Below are positions 15,629-22,761 of a stretch of DNA of 64,000 nucleotides, piece after piece. The position numbers were made by a program, and so were the translations under genes. The notes under the pieces were generated by a model. The model ran no database searches and was not told the origin of the DNA. It saw only the letters and a list, made by a program, of their open reading frames with translations. The DNA lies in the NCBI RefSeq assembly GCF_900166625.1, contig NZ_LT800499.1:606695-670694 (forward strand), written 5' to 3'. Source of the DNA: Halobacillus massiliensis (GTDB lineage: Bacteria; Bacillota; Bacilli; Bacillales; Halobacillaceae). Each line of letters starts with the position of its first letter. The stretch's first letter is position 1.

Positions 15629-15671
15629 GAAAAGCACTGAAGCTTATTCTATCTGCTCCAGTGCTTTTTTA
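15629..15671. terminator. Bidirectional terminator between the LytTR operon and lipL
   Basis: AAAAGCACTG...CAGTGCTTTT stem; followed by T on the plus strand and preceded by A-rich sequence. It overlaps the 3' end of the lipL coding region. Confidence 0.75.
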
Positions 15672-16486
15672 TTGCGGATGATCATCTGTTCAAAGCGTTT
15701 CGTAAAATGATCAATCTCTTCTCCCTCTAATGAATCTGTGATGATTTTCCCACACCAGTCGTTCAGCTGGAAGAGAATTCGGTTGCGGACATCAGCTACT
15801 GTTAAGTCTGCTCCAAGAAGTTCATTTAATGACGCCATAACGCGCGGATCGATATTCGGGTATTGAAACCGGGTCGGGCTTTCTTTAAGCCCGATCTCAT
15901 AAAAGTTTTTAAGCAGGCTGGCACGTGCCGCACCGCTGCCTGTGATATCCAGATAAATTTGTACCGCTGAACCGTTTTTCACCCGGCGCTGGGAAATGCC
16001 TGCGAATTTTTTGCCGTCTATACTTAAGTCGTAGGTGCCAGGGCAGTAAGAGCGGGTAATCTCGTAAGCTTCAATCTCATCGGTAAGGTCAGCAAACAAA
16101 TGCTGGATAAAATCAACCATAGCTTCATAACCCTCATGGATGTTAACCTTTTTAGAGTCGGGAAAAATAAGCGACAGGTTGAGTACACCTTCGTCTAAAG
16201 CGACCGCAAGACCGCCAGAATTACGGACGACTACCTGATAGCCTTCCTGTTTTAAGTAATCCACTGCCTCGGAAATATGAGGAAGCCGGGCGTCAGGAAT
16301 TCCAAGTACGATGGTGTCGTGATGAACCCACAGACGTGCTGCCGTCGGGGATTTCTGCTCACCAACGGAAATGGCTAACGCATCGTCAACAGCAAATGAC
16401 TGAAGCGCTGAAAACGTGGGACCCATACTGCTTTGATCGATGAAGCGACAGGTGTCCGGCCGCAGTAAATGATGTATTTGTTTCAT
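15644..16486 (-). CDS. lipL: Octanoyl-[GcvH]:protein N-octanoyltransferase LipL
   Basis: 280 residues from the ATG at 16486, preceded by AAAGGAG; an upstream extension of the frame is rejected. LipL moves octanoyl groups from GcvH to E2 subunits in the Bacillus lipoyl relay. Features: RNSGGLAVALDEGVLNLSLIF in the substrate tunnel, the amidotransferase Cys148 in RSYCPGTYDLSIDGKKFAGISQRR and the adjacent Lys pair near 159-160. Its location after chdC/pta is as in B. subtilis. It is relevant to the lipoyl-like protein at 4.4 kb, which may be a client. Confidence 0.93.
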   Translation of the reverse strand: MKQIHHLLRPDTCRFIDQSSMGPTFSALQSFAVDDALAISVGEQKSPTAARLWVHHDTIVLGIPDARLPHISEAVDYLKQEGYQVVVRNSGGLAVALDEGVLNLSLIFPDSKKVNIHEGYEAMVDFIQHLFADLTDEIEAYEITRSYCPGTYDLSIDGKKFAGISQRRVKNGSAVQIYLDITGSGAARASLLKNFYEIGLKESPTRFQYPNIDPRVMASLNELLGADLTVADVRNRILFQLNDWCGKIITDSLEGEEIDHFTKRFEQMIIRNKKALEQIE

Positions 16487-16686
16487 AAGAAATCGTTCTC
16501 CTTTATAATAACCAGCACCATTATAACAGAAGTATAAGAAGGGATACCAGGTAACGGAAGAAAGAATAACGAGACCTGCAGCTAACAAGTGTATCTGAGG
16601 CCAAAAAAGGGAAAAACAATCCCAGGTACCATGTTCCTCCAATAAAGTATATAATAAGGGAAAATGTCGTAAGGAAAGGGTCGACT

Positions 16687-17997
16687 ATGGCATATCGTGA
16701 TGAACAATTAAGTGAAGAAAAAGTGTTTAAAGACCCGGTTCACCGTTACATCCATGTACGGGACCGGGTGATTTGGGATTTAATTGGAACGCCTGAATTC
16801 CAGCGCCTGCGCCGGATTAAACAGCTGGGGACGAGTTATTTAACGTTCCATGGCGCGGAACACAGCCGTTTTAATCACTCTCTAGGCGTCTACGAAATCG
16901 TGCGTCGAATTATTAGAAATTTTGAAGATCGCCCGAACTGGAATTCGGAAGAACGTCTGCTCTGTTTAGCCGCAGCGCTGCTTCATGATTTAGGACATGG
17001 ACCGTTCTCTCATTCATTTGAAAAAGTATATAAACTGGATCATGAAGATTTTACCCAGGCTATTTTACTTGGGGATACGAAGGTTAACAAAGTGCTGAGC
17101 AGAGTAAGCAGGAATTTTCCTAAGCATGTAGCGGACGTAATTAATAAAACTTACAGTAATAAGCTGGTCGTAAGCTTGATTTCCAGTCAAATTGATGCCG
17201 ATCGTATGGATTATCTGCAGCGAGATGCGTATTTTACAGGAGTCAGCTATGGCCATTTTGATATGGAGCGTATTATGCGCGTCATGCGTCCTATGGGAGA
17301 TCAGGTCGTTGTAAAAGAAAGTGGTATGCATGCCGTTGAAGATTACATTATGAGCCGTTATCAAATGTACTGGCAGGTTTATTTCCATCCCGTCACTCGA
17401 AGTGCGGAAGTGATTTTATCAAAAATTCTTCATCGTGCCAAAGAGTTGTATGAAGACCGGTATGAGTTTGAGCTGGAACCGATCCATTTTCTATCATTCT
17501 TTAAAGGAAGCCCTTCGCTTAGGGAATATTTGGCACTGGATGAGTCCATTGTGCTTTATTATTTTCAAATGTGGATGGAAGAAAAAGATGAGATTCTATC
17601 TGACTTGTGTGACCGGTTCGTCAACCGCCGTCTGTTTAAATATATTGAATTCAATCCAAACCTGCAGATGGCCGAATGGATGGAGCTTTATAAGCTTTTC
17701 AACAAAGCGGGAATAAATCCTGATTATTATTTAGTGGTTGATTCAAGTTCTGATTTGCCGTATGATTTCTATCGGCCAGGTGAAGAAGAGGAGAGACTGC
17801 CGATCCATCTCCTAAAACCTAATAACGAATTAAAAGAGTTATCCAGATTATCGGAAATCGTCGAATCAATTTCCGGTAAAAAGCGGACAGATCACAAGCT
17901 GTATGTGCCTGAGGACATGCTTGCAGCCATGTCCAGCCGAAGTAAGACGAAGAAACGGATTTTGGAAATATTGTATGGACAGGGGAGTGGGGAATGA
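16687..17997 (+). CDS. ywfO: HD-domain phosphohydrolase YwfO
   Basis: 436 residues. The HD metal-binding set is visible: HSRFNHSLGVYEI (His near 59 and 64) and LLHDLGHGPFSHSFEKVYKLDHE (His100-Asp101), then SSQIDADRMDYLQRDAYFTG. The family is related to dNTP triphosphohydrolases of the SAMHD1/Dgt type; some members hydrolyse dNTPs. RBS AAGGAAAGGG. It overlaps the following ywgA gene by four bases (ATGA), so the two are translationally coupled, as in B. subtilis. Confidence 0.9.
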   Translation: MAYRDEQLSEEKVFKDPVHRYIHVRDRVIWDLIGTPEFQRLRRIKQLGTSYLTFHGAEHSRFNHSLGVYEIVRRIIRNFEDRPNWNSEERLLCLAAALLHDLGHGPFSHSFEKVYKLDHEDFTQAILLGDTKVNKVLSRVSRNFPKHVADVINKTYSNKLVVSLISSQIDADRMDYLQRDAYFTGVSYGHFDMERIMRVMRPMGDQVVVKESGMHAVEDYIMSRYQMYWQVYFHPVTRSAEVILSKILHRAKELYEDRYEFELEPIHFLSFFKGSPSLREYLALDESIVLYYFQMWMEEKDEILSDLCDRFVNRRLFKYIEFNPNLQMAEWMELYKLFNKAGINPDYYLVVDSSSDLPYDFYRPGEEEERLPIHLLKPNNELKELSRLSEIVESISGKKRTDHKLYVPEDMLAAMSSRSKTKKRILEILYGQGSGE

Positions 17998-18497
17998 TGT
18001 TGGAGAATCATGCAAAGCTGATGCAGTTCTTCTCTAGCTCTGAACCGATTATCGGACGGAAAAGATTACAGAAAATGATTTACATACTTAAAAAGTGTAA
18101 AGTACCTTTTGAAGAACGTTATGAATTTCATTTTTATGGTCCTTATTCAGAAGAATTAACGCTTCGTATTGAAGAAATGTGTAATTTGGGTTTTATTCAG
18201 GAAACGAAAGAAGAGAAAAAGAATTATTACCAGTACCGCTATGAAGTTATGGAAGCTGGACGGAAATTCCTGCAACATTATGAAACGGCACTTCCTCCGC
18301 TTAATGAACATATAGAAGCAATGAATAAAGAAAGCTCACGTTTTCTGGAGCTTGTTTCGACCATGCTGTTTTTCGAACACTTGCCGAAAAATGAAGTGGC
18401 GGAAAAGGTGTTTTCCGTTAAGAGTAAACAGAATTATACGGAAGAAGATATTGAAACAGCCTGGAAATTTATTGAAAAGCTGCGAGGTATTCATTAA
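17994..18497 (+). CDS. ywgA: YwgA family protein
   Basis: 167 residues, soluble, no signal peptide. It contains the N-terminal pattern LMQFFSSSEPIIGRKRLQKMIYILKKCK and YEFHFYGPYSEELTLRIEEM typical of YwgA/SocA-like (DUF4065-related) folds. Function is unknown. The start is the first of two adjacent ATG codons, overlapping the ywfO stop. A terminator with stem AAAGATACACTA follows. Confidence 0.8.
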   Translation: MMLENHAKLMQFFSSSEPIIGRKRLQKMIYILKKCKVPFEERYEFHFYGPYSEELTLRIEEMCNLGFIQETKEEKKNYYQYRYEVMEAGRKFLQHYETALPPLNEHIEAMNKESSRFLELVSTMLFFEHLPKNEVAEKVFSVKSKQNYTEEDIETAWKFIEKLRGIH

Positions 18498-18506
18498 TAT
18501 AAAGTT

Positions 18507-18542
18507 AGAAAGATACACTAACCTTTTAGTGTATCTTTTTTT
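18507..18542 (+). terminator. Rho-independent terminator after ywgA
   Basis: Stem AAAGATACACTA / TAGTGTATCTTT followed by a long T run. Confidence 0.88.
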
Positions 18543-18563
18543 GGTTTGGAGAGGGGGCAGCCA

Positions 18564-20576
18564 ATGAAAGTAATCAAATTTATTTTGTATTACATATTAG
18601 GGGCGGCAGGTATCTTTTTTATTAGTCTTGCTCCGTCTTTGTTTAGGGGAGGATCTTTTCTAAATTTGAAAGTTTTTTTCCATGAGGGAAGAATGCTCAT
18701 TGAGAGCATGGCTGATCCCTCGCAGTGGGTATATCAAACACTTCGTGAGACAAAGCCCTTAATTCCGTATTTATGGGAGCTTTATCTTTATTCGATGACG
18801 ATCTTTGCCGGTGCCATGATTATAGCGGTAGTCACAGCTTTACTTCTGGCATTTGGGGTTCTATTTCTGCCTGATAGAATAAAATTCCCGTTTAAAAGAA
18901 TCATTGACTTATTAGAAGCTTTTCCTGATTTGCTGCTGGCATTTTGTCTTCAATTCTTTATCGTCTGGTTTTTCGAAAAAACAGATATTCTGTTAATAGA
19001 TTTTCTCACACTTCGTGATGATAAAATTTACTTACTTCCTATAATTACGCTGGCTGTACTACCTGCTGTTACTCTTTACAAGATTCTTCTCCTTCAAATG
19101 GAAGAGGAAATGGCAAAATCTTATGTATCATTAGCGAAAAGCAAAGGTTTGACAAAATCGTTTATTTTAATGCGGCATGTGCTGCGAAATATTCTTAAGA
19201 GCACTTTTTATCAATCCAAAGTCGTAATCTGGAGCTCACTATCAAGCCTTATGATTATAGAATACATATTTAATATAAATGCAATTACTAACGCGTTGGT
19301 TTCAGACTTTCGACCGATAGTTACGATGGTTATTCTATTAATGTTATTCACCCCATTTTTTATTATCTACCAGGGAGTAGAACTCTTTATTTTCAAAGAA
19401 CAAAAGATAACAGAAGAAACCGATCTTAAGATGAACTCTTTTATAGGCCGCTTTCAAAAGCGAACCAGACATAATGACTGGTGGAAACAGATTGTCCAGG
19501 GAACAGTGGTGCTCTTCAAAAATCCTAAATTCCTGGCGGGCTTCTCTGTTATCTTTTTAATTACAATGACAAGCCTTATTTACACATTAACCGCTGATCC
19601 TCTTGTTGATAAGATTTATCATATCGAAAACGATGAAGGGAAGCTTGTGAGTGCTGCTCCTCATTCTCCTGAGTACGTTTTTCTGGGCACGGATATTCTT
19701 GGGTTTAGTATTTTTGATCAGCTTCTCACAGGGGCAAAATACACCGTGCTGTTTGCGCTGGTGATTGCATTTTTAAGAGTTGCTTTAGGTTTCATTCTGT
19801 CGATTCCGTACACCTTTTTTCTTCCGGAGGGATGGCAGCGTGTAATCAGTAAAGTGGTCGACGGCATACATTTCCTTCCAATAACGGCAATAGCCTATTT
19901 ATTGTTGCTTCCTGTGCTTATGATGCCAGTTGACGGTTTTACCACAACAGAAACAGAGCGAATTGTTTATCAGGGGCTGATTTTAACTGTATTGGCAGTT
20001 CCTCTGCTCGTCATTTTATTTAGAAACGAAATGAAGCTGATGATGAGAGAAGAATTTGTGCTAAGTACTAAGGTTTTAGGAGGAAGCTCTGTCCACTTAA
20101 TTTGGCGTCATTTGCTGCCGCATTTGAAGGCGAGGATCGTCATTATCTTTGGACAGCAGTTTATCCAGACATTGCTTATTTTCATTCATCTTGGGGTCTT
20201 CGAAATTTATTTTGGAGGTACGAAGTTATCTTTTGATCCACTAAGGCCTGATCCGCCTCAATCCACGACGTATGAATGGTCCGGCTTGATCGGTGGTTCT
20301 AGAGAGGCCTTAATGACCGGTCACTGGTGGTACATTATTCCGCCTTTGGCTGCATTCATGATATTAATTATTTCTATGCAGGGGATCATCCAGGGAATTA
20401 AAGAAGTTCAGCTTAGAAGGGCCGGAGTACCAGTTAAACAAAAGAAAGAAAGAATTTCGTTTCAAAAAAAGAACCTTCACGAAAGCAGTTCTCAAGTGTA
20501 TGACATAACGAAAGCGGAGAAGTTTGTTTTTATTAGTGAAGCTGCAAAAAAAAGAATTAAACAAACGTTTGATTAA
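18564..20576 (+). CDS. Fused double ABC permease of the dipeptide/oligopeptide (DppB-DppC) type
   Basis: About 670 residues with two complete binding-protein-dependent permease units in one chain. The first unit has its cytoplasmic EAA loop at EMAKSYVSLAKSKGLTKSFILMRHVLRN; the second has REEFVLSTKVLGGSSVHLIWRHLLPHLK and the DppC-like lead-in VFLGTDILGFSIFDQLLTGAKYTVLFALV. Dpp/Opp systems normally encode these as two proteins. No substrate-binding protein or ATPase gene is adjacent, so partners must lie elsewhere. ATG 18564 has the RBS GAGAGGGGG; an upstream TTG frame extension is not favoured. Confidence 0.8.
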   Translation: MKVIKFILYYILGAAGIFFISLAPSLFRGGSFLNLKVFFHEGRMLIESMADPSQWVYQTLRETKPLIPYLWELYLYSMTIFAGAMIIAVVTALLLAFGVLFLPDRIKFPFKRIIDLLEAFPDLLLAFCLQFFIVWFFEKTDILLIDFLTLRDDKIYLLPIITLAVLPAVTLYKILLLQMEEEMAKSYVSLAKSKGLTKSFILMRHVLRNILKSTFYQSKVVIWSSLSSLMIIEYIFNINAITNALVSDFRPIVTMVILLMLFTPFFIIYQGVELFIFKEQKITEETDLKMNSFIGRFQKRTRHNDWWKQIVQGTVVLFKNPKFLAGFSVIFLITMTSLIYTLTADPLVDKIYHIENDEGKLVSAAPHSPEYVFLGTDILGFSIFDQLLTGAKYTVLFALVIAFLRVALGFILSIPYTFFLPEGWQRVISKVVDGIHFLPITAIAYLLLLPVLMMPVDGFTTTETERIVYQGLILTVLAVPLLVILFRNEMKLMMREEFVLSTKVLGGSSVHLIWRHLLPHLKARIVIIFGQQFIQTLLIFIHLGVFEIYFGGTKLSFDPLRPDPPQSTTYEWSGLIGGSREALMTGHWWYIIPPLAAFMILIISMQGIIQGIKEVQLRRAGVPVKQKKERISFQKKNLHESSSQVYDITKAEKFVFISEAAKKRIKQTFD

Positions 20577-20589
20577 GGAGGATACATTC

Positions 20590-20934
20590 ATGAAAACAAG
20601 GCTCGAACATGTCCGAATAAATGTGGGGAATTTAACACAGGCTGTTAAATGGTATGAAGAATATCTTGGATTCAAAGTGGAAGCTGTCTGGCCTCCGGAG
20701 AACCCGAATTATGCGCATTTCGAAAGTGACGGAGGGGCCATTTTTGCCTTAATGGAAGGTGGCGCTTCGACGACTGGACGGTTCAACTTTTACATCAAGG
20801 ATGTTGACGGATTATGGGAGCAGTTGAAAGGAAAAGTGGAAATAGTTGAACAGTTGATGGATACCCCCTATGGAAGCAGAAAATTTACGATCTGTGATCC
20901 AGATGGAAATGAACTTGGCTTTGTTCAGGGCTAA
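20590..20934 (+). CDS. VOC (glyoxalase/bleomycin resistance fold) family protein
   Basis: 114 residues from the ATG at 20590, with AAGGAGGA upstream. It begins RLEHVRINVGNLTQAVKWYEEYLGFKVE and ends TPYGSRKFTICDPDGNELGFVQG, the paired beta-alpha-beta modules of single-domain VOC proteins; His5 and the C-terminal Glu (DPDGNELGF) are plausible metal ligands. Substrate unknown. It follows the fused permease by 13 bases and could be cotranscribed. Confidence 0.85.
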   Translation: MKTRLEHVRINVGNLTQAVKWYEEYLGFKVEAVWPPENPNYAHFESDGGAIFALMEGGASTTGRFNFYIKDVDGLWEQLKGKVEIVEQLMDTPYGSRKFTICDPDGNELGFVQG

Positions 20935-20937
20935 TGA

Positions 20938-20972
20938 AAAGAGCTCTTAAGCATAATCGCTTAAGAGCTCAA
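20938..20972 (-). terminator. Rho-independent terminator of the tautomerase gene
   Basis: Perfect stem GAGCTCTTAAGC / GCTTAAGAGCTC; the run of T is on the minus-strand side, so it ends the tautomerase transcript and may also stop the convergent VOC gene. Confidence 0.8.
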
Positions 20973-20975
20973 GAC

Positions 20976-21158
20976 TTAATCAATGAGGCGTTTTCCGGCA
21001 ACACCGTAGTTTTGTTTTTTCATTTCTTCAATAACTACTGTTACCGCTTCCTGACGGGCACCCGTTGTCTCTGTTACTGCGTCTGTCACGCGTTCGACTA
21101 ACGCTTTCTTTTGTTCGTCGGTGCGCCCTTCGAGCAGCTGTACCGTAATAATCGGCAT
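20976..21158 (-). CDS. ywhB: 4-oxalocrotonate tautomerase family protein (YwhB)
   Basis: 60 residues, the exact size of the small tautomerase subunits. Pro2 becomes the N-terminal catalytic base after Met removal (MPIITVQLLEGRTDEQKKAL). Conserved Arg in TGARQEAVTVVIEEM and the C-terminal YGVAGKRLID fit the hexameric family. RBS AAAGGGGAG. The physiological substrate in Bacillus is not known. Its neighbour ywhD agrees with B. subtilis order. Confidence 0.92.
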   Translation of the reverse strand: MPIITVQLLEGRTDEQKKALVERVTDAVTETTGARQEAVTVVIEEMKKQNYGVAGKRLID

Positions 21159-21343
21159 GACGTTCTCCCCTTTAATACCTATAAATAAATCTCTGTGTAT
21201 TTAATAAGGTTCGATCCTTTTCATCAAATTCCTGCTTTTTTCGCAAAAAAATTTTGAATCTGAGAAGAATCGTTGTTATGAAAAGAGAACTTTTCCTATG
21301 TTAAAATAAGGGGAGCAGCTTCATGAAGGAGGATTTAATCGAG

Positions 21344-21883
21344 ATGAAAGAATTTGAACAGTTTAAAAAAAGTGATGAGAAACAGGATAAAAAGAAAAAT
21401 CAGTTTACAATTATAAAAGATGACTCTACCGATGGTCACGGGGGATACGGTGTGGGGTCAATCAGTTTAGAAAATATGACTCCCGTTATCGTAGATCCTA
21501 ATGAAGAAAAAGCTTATGTAGATATGGGCGCCCTGCATGCAAGAAGTGCAGTTGAAAAGAGAATCCGCTTTTTAACCGACCGCTCTGAAGTACCTAATGG
21601 AAAGCTGTATTGGATCGCCTGGGTAACGGTTGACTACCGAGACGGCAAGCCTTCTTATTACGGAGTAGCAGGAAGTGAACTCGTTGTAGACCGTGAAATA
21701 CGTCGTGGCTATAAGCTGCTTCCAGAGCATGTGAACCATATGGATAAATCATTAAAAGGAAAATTTGTAGTCGATCATATGGATGAGAAATCTAAAAAGA
21801 TTCTCGGCGATTATTTAAAAGAGTTCAAACCTGAATTATGGGAAAACACCGATCAGTCTCTTAAAGACAGTCTCGATGGTTAA
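21344..21883 (+). CDS. ywhD: YwhD family protein
   Basis: About 179 residues, soluble. It contains FTIIKDDSTDGHGGYGVGSISLENMTPVIVD and LYWIAWVTVDYRDGKPSYYGVAGSELVVDREIRRGYKLLPEHVNHMDKS, diagnostic of the YwhD family, whose function is unknown. The ATG at 21344 is favoured because AAGGAGG lies about ten bases upstream; an ATG at 21323 would place that RBS inside the gene. A terminator follows. Confidence 0.85.
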   Translation: MKEFEQFKKSDEKQDKKKNQFTIIKDDSTDGHGGYGVGSISLENMTPVIVDPNEEKAYVDMGALHARSAVEKRIRFLTDRSEVPNGKLYWIAWVTVDYRDGKPSYYGVAGSELVVDREIRRGYKLLPEHVNHMDKSLKGKFVVDHMDEKSKKILGDYLKEFKPELWENTDQSLKDSLDG

Positions 21884-21887
21884 TAAA

Positions 21888-21924
21888 ACAAACGCCTCTT
21901 TTCCAAAAGAGGCGTTTTTCTTTT
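21888..21924 (+). terminator. Rho-independent terminator after ywhD
   Basis: Stem AAACGCCTCTTTT / AAAAGAGGCGTTT with following T-rich tract. Confidence 0.9.
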
Positions 21925-22020
21925 TGGAAATACCTACAAAAACAATCCTGTCTATCAGCGGATATCACTAAGGCCCTATCTATTGAGGACGTTTTTTCAT
22001 CCTGGACTGGGAAAAGACGG

Positions 22021-22147
22021 TTCCGTTTATCACGTTTGGAGAAAAGCGGCTGGGAAATGACTCGCTTTCCGCGGGGAGCCGGTGAGCTAGCTCGCTGCAC
22101 TCGCGGATCTCACCCAGGCCCGATTCTCAATATTCAGGCAAACGGAA
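22021..22147 (+). repeat. Family 1 dispersed repeat, copy 4 (short form)
   Basis: 127 bases bounded by TTCCGTTTA and AAACGGAA. It contains CTCGCTTTCCGCGGGGAGCC, GAGCTAGCTC and CTCGCGGATCTCACCC but lacks the CTGCAGG arm. About 60 bases to its left (21961-22020) are also nearly identical to 46653-46713 in inverted orientation, so the shared unit exceeds the terminal motifs. Confidence 0.85.
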
Positions 22148-22216
22148 CGGAATCTCTCTAAAATCGTCTTCCTAAATTTCCATTAAATAACTCATGTAAA
22201 AAGCGAACGTGCGTGC

Positions 22217-22237
22217 TATAATAAGAACAAACGTTCG
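22217..22237 (+). promoter_or_regulatory. SOS promoter: -10 element and LexA box before the YolD-like gene
   Basis: TATAAT at 22217-22222 is followed directly by AGAACAAACGTTCG (22224-22237), which fits the Gram-positive LexA/DinR consensus CGAACNNNNGTTCG at all but the first base. The box covers the expected transcription start. A perfect palindrome CGTTCGCGAACG (22232-22243) overlaps its right half. Confidence 0.75.
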
Positions 22238-22254
22238 CGAACGGAGGGTTATCT

Positions 22255-22590
22255 ATGCAAAGCCGTGACAGAGGTTCTATTAAATGGACATCGCTTATGC
22301 TTCCAGAGCATGTTGAAATGATTAAAAAGATATGGAAAGAAGATGAACGGGTGGAGAAGGGGCTCCTTGACGAACAAAAAGCAGCCGAAATTGATTTCCT
22401 TCTTCAGCGTGCTCTCCATGATGATCTGACGGTGGAACTGCGGGTTCATAATGGATTTGGCTATGACGTATGGCCATTGAGAGTTACACGTGTAAATAAA
22501 CAGGAACGTACAGTGGAAACAGTATTGGTTGACACTCAGGAAACGCGTACTTTCCCTTTGGAAGTCGTCTCTGATATTAAAATTGTGTAA
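22255..22590 (+). CDS. YolD-like family protein
   Basis: 111 residues, RBS GGAGGG. The N-terminus RDRGSIKWTSLMLPEHVEMIKKIW is the YolD-like signature. Members are small SOS-induced proteins often encoded beside Y-family DNA polymerases (UvrX/YqjW type); here no polymerase gene is adjacent. The LexA box over its promoter supports induction by DNA damage. Function of YolD-like proteins is not established. Confidence 0.85.
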   Translation: MQSRDRGSIKWTSLMLPEHVEMIKKIWKEDERVEKGLLDEQKAAEIDFLLQRALHDDLTVELRVHNGFGYDVWPLRVTRVNKQERTVETVLVDTQETRTFPLEVVSDIKIV

Positions 22591-22593
22591 CGG

Positions 22594-22621
22594 TTCACAA
22601 GATGTTCACAAAATGTTCACG
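22594..22621 (+). promoter_or_regulatory. Three 11-base-spaced TTCACA repeats
   Basis: TTCACA at 22594 and 22605 and TTCACG at 22616. Direct hexamer repeats at one-turn spacing resemble PhoP/ResD/WalR-class operator sites. They lie just upstream of a possible promoter at 22642-22671. Confidence 0.5.
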
Positions 22622-22677
22622 AACTTTCTAGAATTGTTATCTTGACTAGAAACCAGCTCGAATAATACTATTAAGGA

Positions 22678-22751
22678 ACACATGGGTTATACATGTATGC
22701 TAGGACAGAGAAAACGACCGGCAAAAGCCGGTCGTTTTCTCTGTCTTTTTT
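22678..22751 (+). ncRNA. Candidate small RNA ending in a strong terminator
   Basis: A promoter-like TTGACT (22642-22647), 18-base spacer and TACTAT (22666-22671) precedes about 70 bases ending in the perfect 19-bp stem at 22704-22745 plus T run. A second small stem ACATG/CATGT lies near the 5' end. No protein gene fits. It could instead be only a shared terminator for the convergent genes. Confidence 0.35.
22703..22751. terminator. Bidirectional terminator between YolD-like gene and pbpG
   Basis: Perfect inverted repeat GACAGAGAAAACGACCGGC / GCCGGTCGTTTTCTCTGTC with a tetraloop-sized AAAA loop and following T run. Confidence 0.92.
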
Positions 22752-22761
22752 TAAGTTGCTA

